Positions 16,869 to 25,394 of a stretch of 42,932 nt of DNA are shown here, piece after piece. Under the pieces are notes generated by a model. The model was not told the DNA's origin and searched no databases. It saw only the letters and a program-made list of their open reading frames with translations. Position numbers and translations under genes: made by a program. The stretch is from contig NZ_JACJSI010000059.1 in NCBI RefSeq assembly GCF_014698065.1, forward strand, positions 1-42,932. Reading direction: 5' to 3'. Source of the stretch: Nostoc flagelliforme FACHB-838 (lineage in GTDB: Bacteria > Cyanobacteriota > Cyanobacteriia > Cyanobacteriales > Nostocaceae). The stretch's first letter is position 1; every line of letters begins with the position of its first letter.

Positions 16869-18056
16869 TTAAACTTTTGTGATGTCAGCAAAGCGGATTT
16901 TCAGATAGTCGTCTTCCATCTTTGCCCCTGATGGCTGTAGTGCTGCTAAGGCTTGTGGCAAAACTAAGTTACGACGATGGTTGCCAATAGTAATGTTTAA
17001 TTCGTCTCCAGTTTTACTGAGTTGAACTTGGTCTTTAGGAATACCAGGTAAATAAAGTTCTAAGCTGTATTGGTTTTCCTCTTGTACAACTCTTAGAGTT
17101 GTTTCTTTGTAATAAACCTGAGTTGGATCTTCATCTTTATAAAGAGTTTCTTTCAGGCGTTCTAATGAAGCTAATCCACACATTTCTTCAGAAAACAGGG
17201 GAACTTCTTTCACCGGCAGAGGGTGAAAATCATCATGAATTTCCCGGCGATATTGCTCCTGACTTTCCTTCCAACGTTGGAAAAATGGGTCTTGAACTTC
17301 ACTCGGTATAATCCGATTAGCCACTACTAAGTCTGTGGCAACGTTATATAAACTCAGATAAGCATGGGCACGGAGTGATTCTTTAATCACCATCTTTTCG
17401 GGATTGGTGACAAGACGCACTGAGGTTTGAGTATTGTCTGTTAATACTTTTTCCAGAGCTTCAATTTGTTCATAAAACTCATAAGGTGCGTCCATTACCT
17501 CTTTATTAGGTAAGGAAAAACCAGCAATTGGTCTAAAAAAAGGTTCAACCAGAGGTCTAAGTGCCACCGAGATGTTTTGAAATGGTTTGTAAAAACGGCG
17601 CATATACCAGCCACCGACTTCAGGTAAACTCAACAAGCGCAGTGCTGTACCGGTGGGGGCTGAGTCGATAATTAAAACATCAAACTCACCTTCATCGTAA
17701 TGGCGTTTCATTCTTACCAAGCCAAAAATCTCATCCATGCCTGGTAAAATTGCCAATTCTTCCGCCTGTACGCCGTCTAAACCCCTTGCTTGTAAAACTT
17801 GGGTAATGTAACGTTTCACAGCACCCCAGTTTCCCTCCAGTTCTTGCAGCGCATCGAGTTCAGCACCCCATAGATTTGGGCGAATTTTTTGGGGCGCATG
17901 TCCCAGTTCCATGTCGAAACTGTCTGCGAGGGAGTGAGCGGGATCTGTACTTAAAACCAATGTCTGATAGCCTAGTTCCGCACAACGGAGTCCAGTTGCA
18001 GCAGCGACGGAAGTTTTGCCCACGCCGCCTTTACCGGTCATCAAAATTACACGCAT
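16869..18056 (-). CDS. get3d: Get3d: ArsA/GET3-family ATPase with C-terminal alpha-crystallin-like domain
   Basis: A P-loop ATPase of the ArsA/GET3/TRC40 family (395 residues). It has the deviant Walker A GKGGVGKT at 8-15, switch I STDPAHSLAD at 36-45 and IIDSAPTGTALRLLSLP. The last 80 residues (LELYLPGIPKDQ onward) form an Hsp20/alpha-crystallin-like domain. This combination is the Get3d type found in cyanobacteria and plastids, whose client proteins are not established. No CxxC zinc motif is present, unlike eukaryotic GET3 that inserts tail-anchored proteins. It is a single gene on the minus strand ending in a terminator. The class is well supported; a chaperone role is only inferred. Confidence 0.88.
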   Translation of the reverse strand: MRVILMTGKGGVGKTSVAAATGLRCAELGYQTLVLSTDPAHSLADSFDMELGHAPQKIRPNLWGAELDALQELEGNWGAVKRYITQVLQARGLDGVQAEELAILPGMDEIFGLVRMKRHYDEGEFDVLIIDSAPTGTALRLLSLPEVGGWYMRRFYKPFQNISVALRPLVEPFFRPIAGFSLPNKEVMDAPYEFYEQIEALEKVLTDNTQTSVRLVTNPEKMVIKESLRAHAYLSLYNVATDLVVANRIIPSEVQDPFFQRWKESQEQYRREIHDDFHPLPVKEVPLFSEEMCGLASLERLKETLYKDEDPTQVYYKETTLRVVQEENQYSLELYLPGIPKDQVQLSKTGDELNITIGNHRRNLVLPQALAALQPSGAKMEDDYLKIRFADITKV

Positions 18057-18160
18057 AAATGCTTCTATCCTGACTGAGAATTTTTTACATTTATTTACAT
18101 TATCGACTGTTTAAGGAAAATAAATATTGTTTCAACCTGTCTAGGCATTATTATGAGTAT

Positions 18161-18442
18161 TTACCCTAACTCATCCGTTGGGTTTTGCTGCAATAACTGA
18201 TCGAGCTTAGTTTCCAGTGCTGAGAGTTTTTTGAGAATTGTGGGGCGATCGCCATCAAGAGAAATTAGTAAATTGGTTATTCTCTCTTGTATGTTCATTA
18301 ATTGTGACACTGCATTCTGAATTTGGAGCATTCCTTCTCGGAGTTCTTGACGTTCCTGCCGTGTTTCCGCCATTTCATCTAACATAGCTTGGACTGTTTT
18401 AGCATTAGTCTCAATTAGATGTTTGAGTTCTTTATCAGTCAT
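18161..18442 (-). CDS. Small coiled-coil protein, function unknown
   Basis: A 93-residue, highly charged protein predicted to be almost entirely helical, with heptad spacing of hydrophobic residues from about 10 to 85. The charged ETRQERQELREGM stretch and LISLDGDRPTILKKLSALETKLDQLL are typical coiled-coil segments. No motif allows a function to be assigned. Similar small proteins are common in Nostoc genomes. It ends about 100 bases upstream of the Get3d start, on the same strand, but no link is evident. Confidence 0.6.
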   Translation of the reverse strand: MTDKELKHLIETNAKTVQAMLDEMAETRQERQELREGMLQIQNAVSQLMNIQERITNLLISLDGDRPTILKKLSALETKLDQLLQQNPTDELG

Positions 18443-18626
18443 TGCGATCGCACATTGGAGGTGAGTGTATTATTCACTCTAAAGTATTGAGGGATTTTGT
18501 TTCAATCCCCCGTAGGGCAGCACAGTTGTGCTACCATGCACGATAATGGCTGTTTACTGGCTCAACATTGCAAAAGCTTGCTCAACCAGGATCTTAGCCT
18601 TGTGAAAGTTCAACAGTTTCTTCTGT

Positions 18627-19004
18627 TCAAGAGAAGAAATGCTGCTTCACCACATCTAGGTGTGAACAGTTCCAATAATCGATATGGGAGACAATCAAAC
18701 CATCAGAGTTAAGACCTAATTCACTCCAACCAGGGATAGAGATCCGTGGCTTCCAGGGCAGAGGAGTATTCCAGCTAAGTGTCCACTCGGTTTTTATTGT
18801 ATTTTCTAAACGTTGAATATTATATAAGTCCATCTTGGGATTTAAAAACCAAGTTTGGATAAAATTAATCATTTCTTTGTAACGTTTAACGCCACGAAAT
18901 TTATTCAGAGGATCTTTAAAATAAACCTCTGGGGCATAAATGCTATAAGTTTGATTTACTGGGAATCTTTGATAGTCTTCTTTGAGGATTTCAATGATAT
19001 CCAT
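18627..19004 (-). CDS. DUF2358 family protein (NTF2-like)
   Basis: A 125-residue protein starting MDIIEILKEDYQRFP, with YSIYAPEVYFKDPLNKFRG and, later, WTLSWNTPLPWKPRI and the end SHIDYWNCS. These are the conserved pieces of the DUF2358 family, present in cyanobacteria and in plastid-targeted plant proteins and having an NTF2-like cone fold. Its function is unknown. It stands alone on the minus strand. It seems complete. Confidence 0.8.
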   Translation of the reverse strand: MDIIEILKEDYQRFPVNQTYSIYAPEVYFKDPLNKFRGVKRYKEMINFIQTWFLNPKMDLYNIQRLENTIKTEWTLSWNTPLPWKPRISIPGWSELGLNSDGLIVSHIDYWNCSHLDVVKQHFFS

Positions 19005-19172
19005 GATAAATAAATATATCTGTAAATTGGTTTAATCTGAAAACTGAAAAATTGAAATTATATCATATCCACTTAATTAGTTATTATTCCGGGCATCTAT
19101 GCAAAAATCTTAAAACTCTCTTTCCCCTTGCCCCCTGCGGTCTTAATGATAAGTCTTTTACCGGAAATGATA

Positions 19173-19736
19173 TTAGCCCTCATTCCATAGACGTTCTAAC
19201 TGACGCCGCCAAGCAGTTAGGACTTCTTCTCGCGCCTGTGGAGTTTGATTTATTTCGCCCATCATTCCTTCTGCGTAAAAGCGTTCTAAGCTTTGCATCG
19301 TAGCTTGCAGAGATTGTCCTTGCTGTTTTGCTGCCTGAATAATTTGCCGGATGCGGCTTTCAATTAGCCGATTAAAGACATTATCTAATCCAGCCTGATG
19401 GAGAGATACAAGTCGGTTGATTGCATTAGACAAATCTGCACTCACTAAAGTGCCACTGTTATGTTGAAATACTCCCCAAATTACCCCTTCATACAAAGCG
19501 TAACGTACTTCTTGAGTGTCATCGAAGTTGGCTTCTAGAAACTGTTCTAAAAATGGTTGGGCTTCTTGGATGGGTAGAATAGGCAGTAAAACTCGCAGCC
19601 AAGTATTATCTTCGGAAAGCAGCACCAATAGCCTAAAAGTAGAAGAGTCTACTTGCCACTCGCCAGGAGCAATAGCACCAACAGCCGATGTGCCAAATAA
19701 TTCTGTTAACGTACCCGCAATTTCTTCAGGTGTCAT
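19173..19736 (-). CDS. Conserved cyanobacterial protein of unknown function
   Basis: A 187-residue soluble protein. The first 110 residues look like an alpha/beta domain with a strand pattern FRLLVLLSEDNTWLRVLLPI, somewhat like the secretion-chaperone/YbjN fold, and the C-terminal 70 residues are helical (LFNRLI...IIQAAKQQGQ, then LTAWRRQLERLW). The resemblance to YbjN/T3SS-chaperone folds is a guess from the pattern. No membrane segment or signal peptide. Start ATG at 19736. Confidence 0.65.
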   Translation of the reverse strand: MTPEEIAGTLTELFGTSAVGAIAPGEWQVDSSTFRLLVLLSEDNTWLRVLLPILPIQEAQPFLEQFLEANFDDTQEVRYALYEGVIWGVFQHNSGTLVSADLSNAINRLVSLHQAGLDNVFNRLIESRIRQIIQAAKQQGQSLQATMQSLERFYAEGMMGEINQTPQAREEVLTAWRRQLERLWNEG

Positions 19737-19830
19737 AACCCTTTATCTATATATATAGCCTCTAGATTAGCGCAGAGAGACATCAACTTGTTCACTAGAA
19801 AGCTTGCTTTTGTCCCGTCTGAACAAGTAA

Positions 19831-19860
19831 TGGGGGCGCACAGCTAGTTGTACGCCCCCA
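19831..19860. repeat. GC-rich hairpin
   Basis: TGGGGGCG and CGCCCCCA arms (8 bp) around a 14-base loop, between two minus-strand genes. No T-run follows on the minus strand, so it is more like the dispersed GC-rich palindromes of these genomes than a terminator, although a role in ending the upstream transcript is possible. Confidence 0.6.
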
Positions 19861-19896
19861 CAAATGAATGTATTCCACTGTATTGAAATGTGTGAT

Positions 19897-20571
19897 TTAA
19901 ATGATCGAATTGCTTAAAAAGACGATACCGATCGCACATAAAGCAAAACCAGCAAGGCTAATTTTCCAAGGTAAAATTCGGTTTATTTCTCCCATCCCCA
20001 TTGCAATACCAATTTCTTTAGCACTCATGGCAACCACAAACAGAGTTAAGGTAATGCCTAGTATATAGGCAACTACTGGCATCATTCCTGCCCCAATAAT
20101 AGATTCAGCATTAGCGTAACCCTGAAATAAACCAGCACTGATGCCCACCAGAGCAAGTACTATAAAGTTTGGTTGATTTGGCATCATCAGCAGAGTACCA
20201 AAAGCAATGGTAGAAATGGCTATTGCTATTTCTGGGCCTGGTAAATTTAGCTGGTATAGATGAATTACAATGCCCAAAACTGTTGCTAAGACAAAACATC
20301 CAGCGATCGCAGCGCCACGAACAAAGACAGATGAGAGTAAGCCAATAGCAATAATACCAACTAAACAATCCAAACTAATTACTGGATCTGCTAATCCCCA
20401 GAGAAAGCCTTCCCAGGCGTTAGAGATAGTATGGTCAATTGGTGTTCCACTCAATGAACTCAGTAAGCTAATTAAAATTAAAGCTGCGATCGCCCCAATA
20501 TGGCGATTCATTAACTTTGAGGTATAAAATACTCCCCAAGTACGGGATTCTGATAAATTAGTCTTGAACAT
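19897..20571 (-). CDS. HupE/UreJ-family membrane protein lacking the metal-ligand histidines
   Basis: A 224-residue protein with a signal-like N-terminal helix and about six membrane segments. The layout follows HupE/UreJ proteins, which are thought to take up nickel or cobalt: a segment after the first helix, an inner LPGPEIAIAIS, and GISAGLFQGYANAES. In the family the first loop normally reads like HPLSGLDHLL and the later one HGYAHG; here they read DPVISLDCLV and QGYANAE, so the histidines are replaced by Asp, Cys, Gln and Asn. The start is set at the ATG at 20569-20571; a GTG two codons upstream is also in frame. No urease or hydrogenase genes are nearby. It may bind another metal or none. 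Confidence 0.75.
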   Translation of the reverse strand: MFKTNLSESRTWGVFYTSKLMNRHIGAIAALILISLLSSLSGTPIDHTISNAWEGFLWGLADPVISLDCLVGIIAIGLLSSVFVRGAAIAGCFVLATVLGIVIHLYQLNLPGPEIAIAISTIAFGTLLMMPNQPNFIVLALVGISAGLFQGYANAESIIGAGMMPVVAYILGITLTLFVVAMSAKEIGIAMGMGEINRILPWKISLAGFALCAIGIVFLSNSII

Positions 20572-20683
20572 TACCACACACCAAATTAGTTTTTTCGGTA
20601 ATTTATACTACCCAAGCGCCCGAACAAACTAACGTGGTAATAACGTCAGATTACGCTAGTACTCGATAACCCAAAAATTATGG

Positions 20684-20751
20684 GTGAAGGGAAGCAGGGG
20701 AAGTAGGGGAGGCAGGGGAAGCAGGGGAAGCACGGGAGGCAGGGGGAGAAA
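20684..20751 (+). repeat. Purine-rich short tandem repeat
   Basis: Around seven degenerate 9-base units of the GGGGAAGCA type (with GGGGAGGCA variants). No coding potential. It lies in the 340-base gap between the divergent HupE-like gene and the TIGR04376-like gene. Confidence 0.7.
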
Positions 20752-20910
20752 AGAATTTGATTTCAATTACCATAAACTGGGAATAAAAAGGTCTATTACA
20801 AGGCGGCGCAAGTTCCGAGATATTTACAGCAACACACAAAATATTGACTCTCTGTACAAGATAATCACTACAATAAAATAGTCACGCACCCGATCTCTGG
20901 AGTTCTAGCA

Positions 20911-21486
20911 GTGGGATTATTTGATGATTTGAGTCGGTTTCTAGAAAACCGTTTAGAAGAATTCTTGCGTAACAATCCACATTTGGAGTTAGAGGCGCTG
21001 CTAGAACAGCTGCGTGAGCAAGAGGAAGATACATTAAAACTGATCGCAGATTTAAAATTACAAGAGAAGCGATCGCAAGAAGAAATTCTGTCCACCGCGC
21101 AAGAAATTCAGCGTTGGCATATCCGTATTCAAAAAGCCAAAAACGCCAATAGAGAAGATTTGGCGAGTGCGGCGGGTGAGCGAGAAGCAGCCTTGTTGCG
21201 CGAAGGAAATCAGCGTTGGGGACACATGCAAGGGCTGAAAGAACGCATTAACCAATCTCAAGAACTACTGCAAAAAATTCAGCAGCGCCGACAGGAAGTA
21301 CAAGCTAAAGCAGCCGAAGCACAGACAGCCCGTGCTAAAGTGCAAACGCAGCAGCGCTCAGAAAGCATTGGCTGGTCGAATAAAACTAGCAATTATTCTG
21401 TTGGGTTTGATGACTTAGAAGAGAAGTTTCGTAGCTGGGAAACTCAGGATGAGTTAGAACAAATGAAGCGAAATATGCAGAAGTAG
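20911..21486 (+). CDS. TIGR04376-type coiled-coil protein
   Basis: A 191-residue hydrophilic, almost wholly helical protein. The N-terminal MGLFDDLSRFLENRLEEF could be an amphipathic helix; residues 30-150 form a long coiled coil rich in Glu, Gln and Arg; the end (SVGFDDLEEKFRSWE) resembles the tail of small PspA-like or tethering proteins. I recall this as the cyanobacterial TIGR04376 family, of unknown function. The start is a GTG at 20911, chosen because the conserved GLFDDL sequence begins there. No partner gene is evident. Confidence 0.72.
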   Translation: MGLFDDLSRFLENRLEEFLRNNPHLELEALLEQLREQEEDTLKLIADLKLQEKRSQEEILSTAQEIQRWHIRIQKAKNANREDLASAAGEREAALLREGNQRWGHMQGLKERINQSQELLQKIQQRRQEVQAKAAEAQTARAKVQTQQRSESIGWSNKTSNYSVGFDDLEEKFRSWETQDELEQMKRNMQK

Positions 21487-21596
21487 CGCGTATTGGCTAA
21501 AATACGCCAAAATAACAAATGCGAAAGCCAGAAATAGCTTACTCACTTGGTTTTTCGCGTCAGTTTTGCCCCACCCTAACCCTCCCCTTGGGGGGG

Positions 21597-21875
21597 CTAC
21601 GGTGTACACACAAGTCTTTTAAAGTTGCTGCGGAAGCTAGGGTGGGTTAATTTTTGTAGGTCGATGCAACAAAGGTGCGAGTCGATGCAACAAAGGTGCG
21701 AGTCGATGCAACAAAGGTGCGAGTCGATGCAACAAAGGTGCGAGTCGATGCAACAAAGGTGCGAGTCGATGCATCAAAGGTGCGAGTCGATGCAACAAAG
21801 GTGCGAGTCGATGCAACAAGGGTGCAGAGCGATGCAACAAGGGTGCAGATTAAGAGACTTGTGTGTACACCGTAG
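21597..21875. repeat. 21-bp tandem array enclosed by a perfect 21-bp inverted repeat
   Basis: Left arm 21597-21617 starts CTACGGTGTACACACAAG; the right arm at 21855-21875 is its exact inverse complement. In between, 21660-21848 holds nine copies of a 21-base unit (GTCGATGCAACAAAGGTGCG plus A). The first seven are almost identical; the last two have GGGTGCAG. Because the unit is a multiple of three, several reading frames are open on both strands (for example a Met-Gln-Gln-Arg-Cys-Glu-Ser repeat), but there is no sign they are genes. The arms give the whole a mobile-element look of 279 bases. Confidence 0.85.
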
Positions 21876-21930
21876 GCTTGGAAAGGAGAGGGAACAAGAT
21901 TTCTTATTTCCCCCTTTATAAGGGGGGTAA

Positions 21931-22057
21931 TATCATGTTCGGCAAATCACTTATAATATGTCATTGCGAATGCAACGAAGTGGAATGAAGCAATCGCAAA
22001 GGTTTGGGATTGCCGCGCTACGCTCGCAATGACATCAGTATTAAGTCGAACATGATA
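21931..22057 (+). mobile_element. MITE, copy A (127 bp)
   Basis: Ends are TATCATGTTCG and its exact inverse CGAACATGATA. The interior carries the common GTCATTGCGAATGCAACGAA sequence. A nearly identical copy in opposite orientation lies at 30419-30545 (two differences seen by eye). Ends in TA suggest transposition by an IS630/mariner-like enzyme acting on TA targets. No coding sequence. Confidence 0.85.
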
Positions 22058-22060
22058 TAA

Positions 22061-22437
22061 TTGGGTTTGGGGCGATCATACTGGGTTGATGCAAAACTTC
22101 TACGTTCAGCAAGAACACCGTAATAACTAATGTCAGCGATTGATTTGAGTGGGCGCGACGGCAGAGGATCTTGCTGGCGATGTCGGGTGGGATCGTTTAT
22201 ACGCCAGGTGGGGAGGCTGTTGAGTTGCTCTCGATGATGCGGCGGTTTGGGATGCAAGGCTGACACCACAAGTTTCTGATAATCGCCCTAATCCAGAATT
22301 CAAGTGTAAAATTAGCTTTCATGAAATCTGCCAACGGCAACTGATGACCATAATTTTTATCCAAAAACAAGCATGACTCTATTTTCAAATTCAGCTATTA
22401 GGTTAGGCTGAATCGTCATACACTGAATTGGAGACTA
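22061..22437. other. Upstream region of the stressosome genes, no recognisable gene
   Basis: About 380 bases between the MITE and rsbR. Short open stretches at 22110-22260 in more than one frame look like worn-out coding sequence (for instance SGGIVYTPGGEAVELL at 22180-22227), but none is complete. The promoter of the rsb cluster is presumably in the last 100 bases; no sigma-factor box could be named with confidence. Confidence 0.4.
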
Positions 22438-23313
22438 ATGAAAACTGTTGCCTTAGGAACAATGAGTGAAAGTAAGATACCGCAGATCCTAGAAACCTTT
22501 GAGGCTGATCTGCTGTCGGAGTGGACTCAGGAATTAGCCACTGTCAATATTCGCAGAGGCTTGATGAAAGAAGCCGAGCTAAAAGAGGAGTGCCGGGAAT
22601 TCCTAAGCTTGTTTCGTGTCGCCGTTGCTCAGGGAAAGTTGAGCAATATTCAAGCAGGGGACTGGCAAGAGATGCGCTCGATGCTAAAGGGCGTTTCTCG
22701 ATCGCGATCGCAACAAGGTTTCACACCGTCGGAAACAGCTACATTCGTCTTTTCGTTCAAGCAACCCCTGTTTAACCGAATGCGTCAGCAATTAAAAGAC
22801 GCCATTGAGTTAGGTGAAGAGATATGGCTAGCCACAAACTTACTGGATCAGCTGGGATTGCTGACAATTGAAGTGTATCAAAAAGCGCGCGAAGAAGTAA
22901 TTTTGCGGCAGCAGCAAGAGTTGATGGAGCTATCTACCCCAGTAATTAAACTCTGGGAGGGAATTTTGGCATTACCCATTGTTGGTACCCTGGATAGTAC
23001 GCGTACTCAAATTATGATGGAGTTGTTATTGCAGAAGATTCTTGAAACGGGGTCAGAAGTTGCCATTATTGACATTACCGGGGTTGCAACCGTAGATACC
23101 CTCACCGCTCAACATCTACTTAAGACAGTTACAGCTGCCCGTCTCATGGGAGCCGATTGTATGATCAGTGGCATTCGTCCTCAAATTGCCCAAACGATCA
23201 TTTATCTTGGCATTGATTTGACTGATGTTACAACGAAGGCAACGTTAGCCGATGCCTTTCTCACTGCACTAAAACGTTTGGGAGCTAGTATTACCCGCTC
23301 TCAACCCGAATAG
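22438..23313 (+). CDS. rsbR: RsbR-type stressosome protein (RsbRD-like N-domain plus STAS)
   Basis: Scaffold and sensor of a stressosome. Residues 10-160 form a helical domain resembling the RsbRD-type N-terminal sensor region. Residues 165-285 form a STAS domain close to B. subtilis RsbR: ELSTPVIKLW (Thr167, matching the first phosphorylation site), DITGVATVDTLTAQHL with Thr221 (matching the second), MISGIRPQIAQT and LGIDL. In the known system RsbT phosphorylates RsbR and RsbS, releasing RsbT to activate a downstream partner. It is first in the set; rsbS follows after 17 bases. An internal ATG at 22462 (MSESKI) is an alternative start. Confidence 0.9.
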   Translation: MKTVALGTMSESKIPQILETFEADLLSEWTQELATVNIRRGLMKEAELKEECREFLSLFRVAVAQGKLSNIQAGDWQEMRSMLKGVSRSRSQQGFTPSETATFVFSFKQPLFNRMRQQLKDAIELGEEIWLATNLLDQLGLLTIEVYQKAREEVILRQQQELMELSTPVIKLWEGILALPIVGTLDSTRTQIMMELLLQKILETGSEVAIIDITGVATVDTLTAQHLLKTVTAARLMGADCMISGIRPQIAQTIIYLGIDLTDVTTKATLADAFLTALKRLGASITRSQPE

Positions 23314-23330
23314 GTAGGTGGGAGGAAGTA

Positions 23331-23717
23331 ATGGAACGCATTCCCATACTCAAAATGGGCAATTTCCTGATTGTGACGATCCAAGTGGATATGCACGATC
23401 AGCTTGCTATGACACTACAGGATGACTTGACCAACCGCATTTCTGAAACTAATGTTCACGGTGTCTTGATCGATATCTCTGCATTAGAGATTGTTGATTC
23501 CTTCGTTGCGAGGATTTTAGGAAACACTGCCAGAATGTCACGGGTGCTGGATGCCCAAACAGTTGTCGTTGGGATGCAGCCTGCTGTGGCAATTACCCTG
23601 GTAGAATTGGGGCTGTCGCTGACAGACATTCGGACTGCCCTAAACGTAGAGAAGGGTATGGCACTGTTGCGCTCTTCACTTAATAAAACTAAAAATCAGG
23701 TCGCTGCCACTAAATAG
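23331..23717 (+). CDS. rsbS: RsbS-type stressosome core protein (STAS)
   Basis: A single-STAS protein of 128 residues, the size usual for RsbS with a slightly longer tail. It begins MERIPILKMGNFLIVTIQ and carries DISALEIVDSFVAR with Ser57 at the position phosphorylated by RsbT. In B. subtilis RsbS co-assembles with RsbR into the stressosome and holds RsbT. A ribosome site GGAGG precedes the start. The next gene starts one base after its stop codon, so these are translated together. Confidence 0.92.
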   Translation: MERIPILKMGNFLIVTIQVDMHDQLAMTLQDDLTNRISETNVHGVLIDISALEIVDSFVARILGNTARMSRVLDAQTVVVGMQPAVAITLVELGLSLTDIRTALNVEKGMALLRSSLNKTKNQVAATK

Positions 23718-23718
23718 C

Positions 23719-24129
23719 GTGCAGATGACGATGCAGCAGACTGAAATGCTCGATATTCAAACTTCTACAGATATAGTATTGGTTCGCCAAGCTGTGCGCC
23801 AGATGGCCGTGGAGATTGGCTTAAGTTTAGTAGACCAAACTAAAATTGTGACCGCTGCTAGTGAGTTAGCCCGCAATACCCTAGACTACGGGGGAGGTGG
23901 CACAGTCAAGCTAGAAATGCTTCAAGAAGGGAGAAAACGAGGACTTCGGTTGACTTTTGAAGATCGGGGGCCGGGAATTCCCAATATTGAGATGGCGCTG
24001 AAGGATGGGTTCACCACTGGGAGCGGGTTGGGGATGGGACTGGGCGGTGCCAAACGACTTGCCAACGAGTTTGAAATTCAGTCTGCGGTGGGAGAAGGGA
24101 CACGGATAGTAATTGTACGATGGAAATAA
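23719..24129 (+). CDS. rsbT: RsbT-type switch kinase (serine/threonine, GHKL fold)
   Basis: A 136-residue GHKL kinase. Motifs: N-box ELARNTLDYGGGG with Asn53, EDRGPGI at 81-87 and GSGLGMGLGG at 101-110. It would phosphorylate Ser57 of RsbS and Thr221/Thr167 of RsbR, then act on its own target, which in Bacillus is the phosphatase RsbU. The start may be the GTG at 23719 or an ATG two codons later at 23725; the former leaves one base after the rsbS stop. No rsbU or sigma-B-type gene lies in the window, so the output differs from Bacillus. Confidence 0.9.
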   Translation: MQMTMQQTEMLDIQTSTDIVLVRQAVRQMAVEIGLSLVDQTKIVTAASELARNTLDYGGGGTVKLEMLQEGRKRGLRLTFEDRGPGIPNIEMALKDGFTTGSGLGMGLGGAKRLANEFEIQSAVGEGTRIVIVRWK

Positions 24130-24263
24130 TACAGCAGTTTTCTTTTGCATGAAGTACAAAGTCAGTAGTTTTGAGGCAGGAGGCAGGAGGCAGAAGGAAG
24201 AAGAATAATTTGATTTGTGTGTGAATCCTTGGTTCTCTACCTCATTTAGTTGCAAAGTGCTGT

Positions 24264-25271
24264 ATGAGAGAATCTGTCGCCATTACAATTACTGAATCTA
24301 GCCAGACTGGGGAAGCGCGACGGGTAGCGATCGCTTTAGCAACTCGGCTCGGTTTTCAGGAAACGCAACGGGGCAAGGTTGGTATTGTGGTGACAGAGGT
24401 TGCGAACAATCTGATCCAGCACGGTCAGGGTGGGGTGTTATTGCTAAGATTGCTCGAACACGATTCAGCCATCGGTATTGAAGTCTTATCGCTAGATAAA
24501 GGACAGGGAATGGTTGATGTGGATGAGTGTTTGCAAGATGGCTTTTCCACAGCCGGAACCTTAGGCAATGGACTGGGTGCAATTTCTCGCCTCTCTGGTT
24601 TATTTGAAATTTACTCCATTCGCAACCAAGGGACGGCGCTCCTCGCTCACCTTTGGTCAGACTCCGCACTTCATCCGCCCCAAGAAACTTTAGAAATTGG
24701 GGCGATCTGTTTGCCCAAACGAGGGGAGGACGTTTCGGGAGATGCCTGGGCATATCAAATCGATCGTTGCCGCAGCCTGTTGCTAGTAGCCGATGGCTTA
24801 GGGCATGGGCCTGCTGCTGCCACTGCTGCTTCACAAGCCGTAAGAATCTTTCAAGAACATCATCGCTCTCCTGGTGCGATCGTCGAAGCTGCCCACGCCG
24901 CCTTGCGAAGTACACGCGGAGCAGCACTCGCCATTGCCGAAATCGACTTTGAACAACAGTCTGTCCGCTTTGCCGGAATAGGTAATATCGCTGCCAGCAT
25001 TTTCTCGTTTACTGAACGCCACCACCATCTAATATCTAACAACGGCACGGTGGGACATGAAGTCCGCAAAATTCAAGAGTTTAGCTATCCCTGGTATGCC
25101 AACGGACTTTTAATTATGCATTCTGACGGATTAGACACTAAGTGGCAGCTTGATCGCTATCCAGGCTTAAGTCAAAAACATCCCAGCCTGATTGCAGGTG
25201 TGTTATACCGGGACTTTAACCGAGAGCGAGACGATGTGACGGTGTTAGTGGCTAAAGGAATGGGGAGTTAG
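24264..25271 (+). CDS. Fusion of an RsbT/RsbW-like ATPase domain and an RsbX/SpoIIE-type phosphatase
   Basis: 335 residues in two parts. Residues 5-130 form a second GHKL ATPase domain with EVANNLIQHGQGG (N-box, Asn48/49), LDKGQGM and GNGLGAISRL. Residues 140-335 form a PP2C/SpoIIE phosphatase like RsbX: GEDVSGDAW, VADGLGHGPAA, MHSDGLD and RDDVTVLVAK, providing the acidic metal ligands. It probably removes phosphate from RsbR and RsbS to reset the stressosome, as RsbX does. The ATPase part is an addition to Bacillus RsbX. A 134-base gap with a GGCAGGAGGC-type short repeat separates it from rsbT. Confidence 0.88.
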   Translation: MRESVAITITESSQTGEARRVAIALATRLGFQETQRGKVGIVVTEVANNLIQHGQGGVLLLRLLEHDSAIGIEVLSLDKGQGMVDVDECLQDGFSTAGTLGNGLGAISRLSGLFEIYSIRNQGTALLAHLWSDSALHPPQETLEIGAICLPKRGEDVSGDAWAYQIDRCRSLLLVADGLGHGPAAATAASQAVRIFQEHHRSPGAIVEAAHAALRSTRGAALAIAEIDFEQQSVRFAGIGNIAASIFSFTERHHHLISNNGTVGHEVRKIQEFSYPWYANGLLIMHSDGLDTKWQLDRYPGLSQKHPSLIAGVLYRDFNRERDDVTVLVAKGMGS

Positions 25272-25280
25272 GTAGGAGGC

Positions 25281-25322
25281 TAATGAGTAATGAGTAATGA
25301 GTAATGAGTAATGAGTAATGAG
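25281..25322 (+). repeat. Heptamer array TAATGAG, six copies
   Basis: Six exact TAATGAG units directly after the phosphatase gene. The same motif in the opposite direction (ACTCATT) forms the array at 25759-25814, so the pair brackets the four-helix-bundle gene. After the left array a short inverted stretch CCTCATTACTCATTA (25329-25343) can fold back on it. Confidence 0.9.
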
Positions 25323-25394
25323 TAAATACCTCATTACTCATTAAGTAAAATTGAATTATCACATTCTTTTTTACTCATAATTAATTATAACGCA

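Noticed and set aside
21660..21848. CRISPR array
   Set aside because: Units are adjoining with no unique spacers, and no cas genes are present.
21625..21921. Cys- and Gln-rich heptad-repeat proteins in several frames over the 21-bp array
   Set aside because: The unit is a multiple of three so frames stay open by chance on both strands; the ends run into unrelated hairpins and there is no ribosome site.
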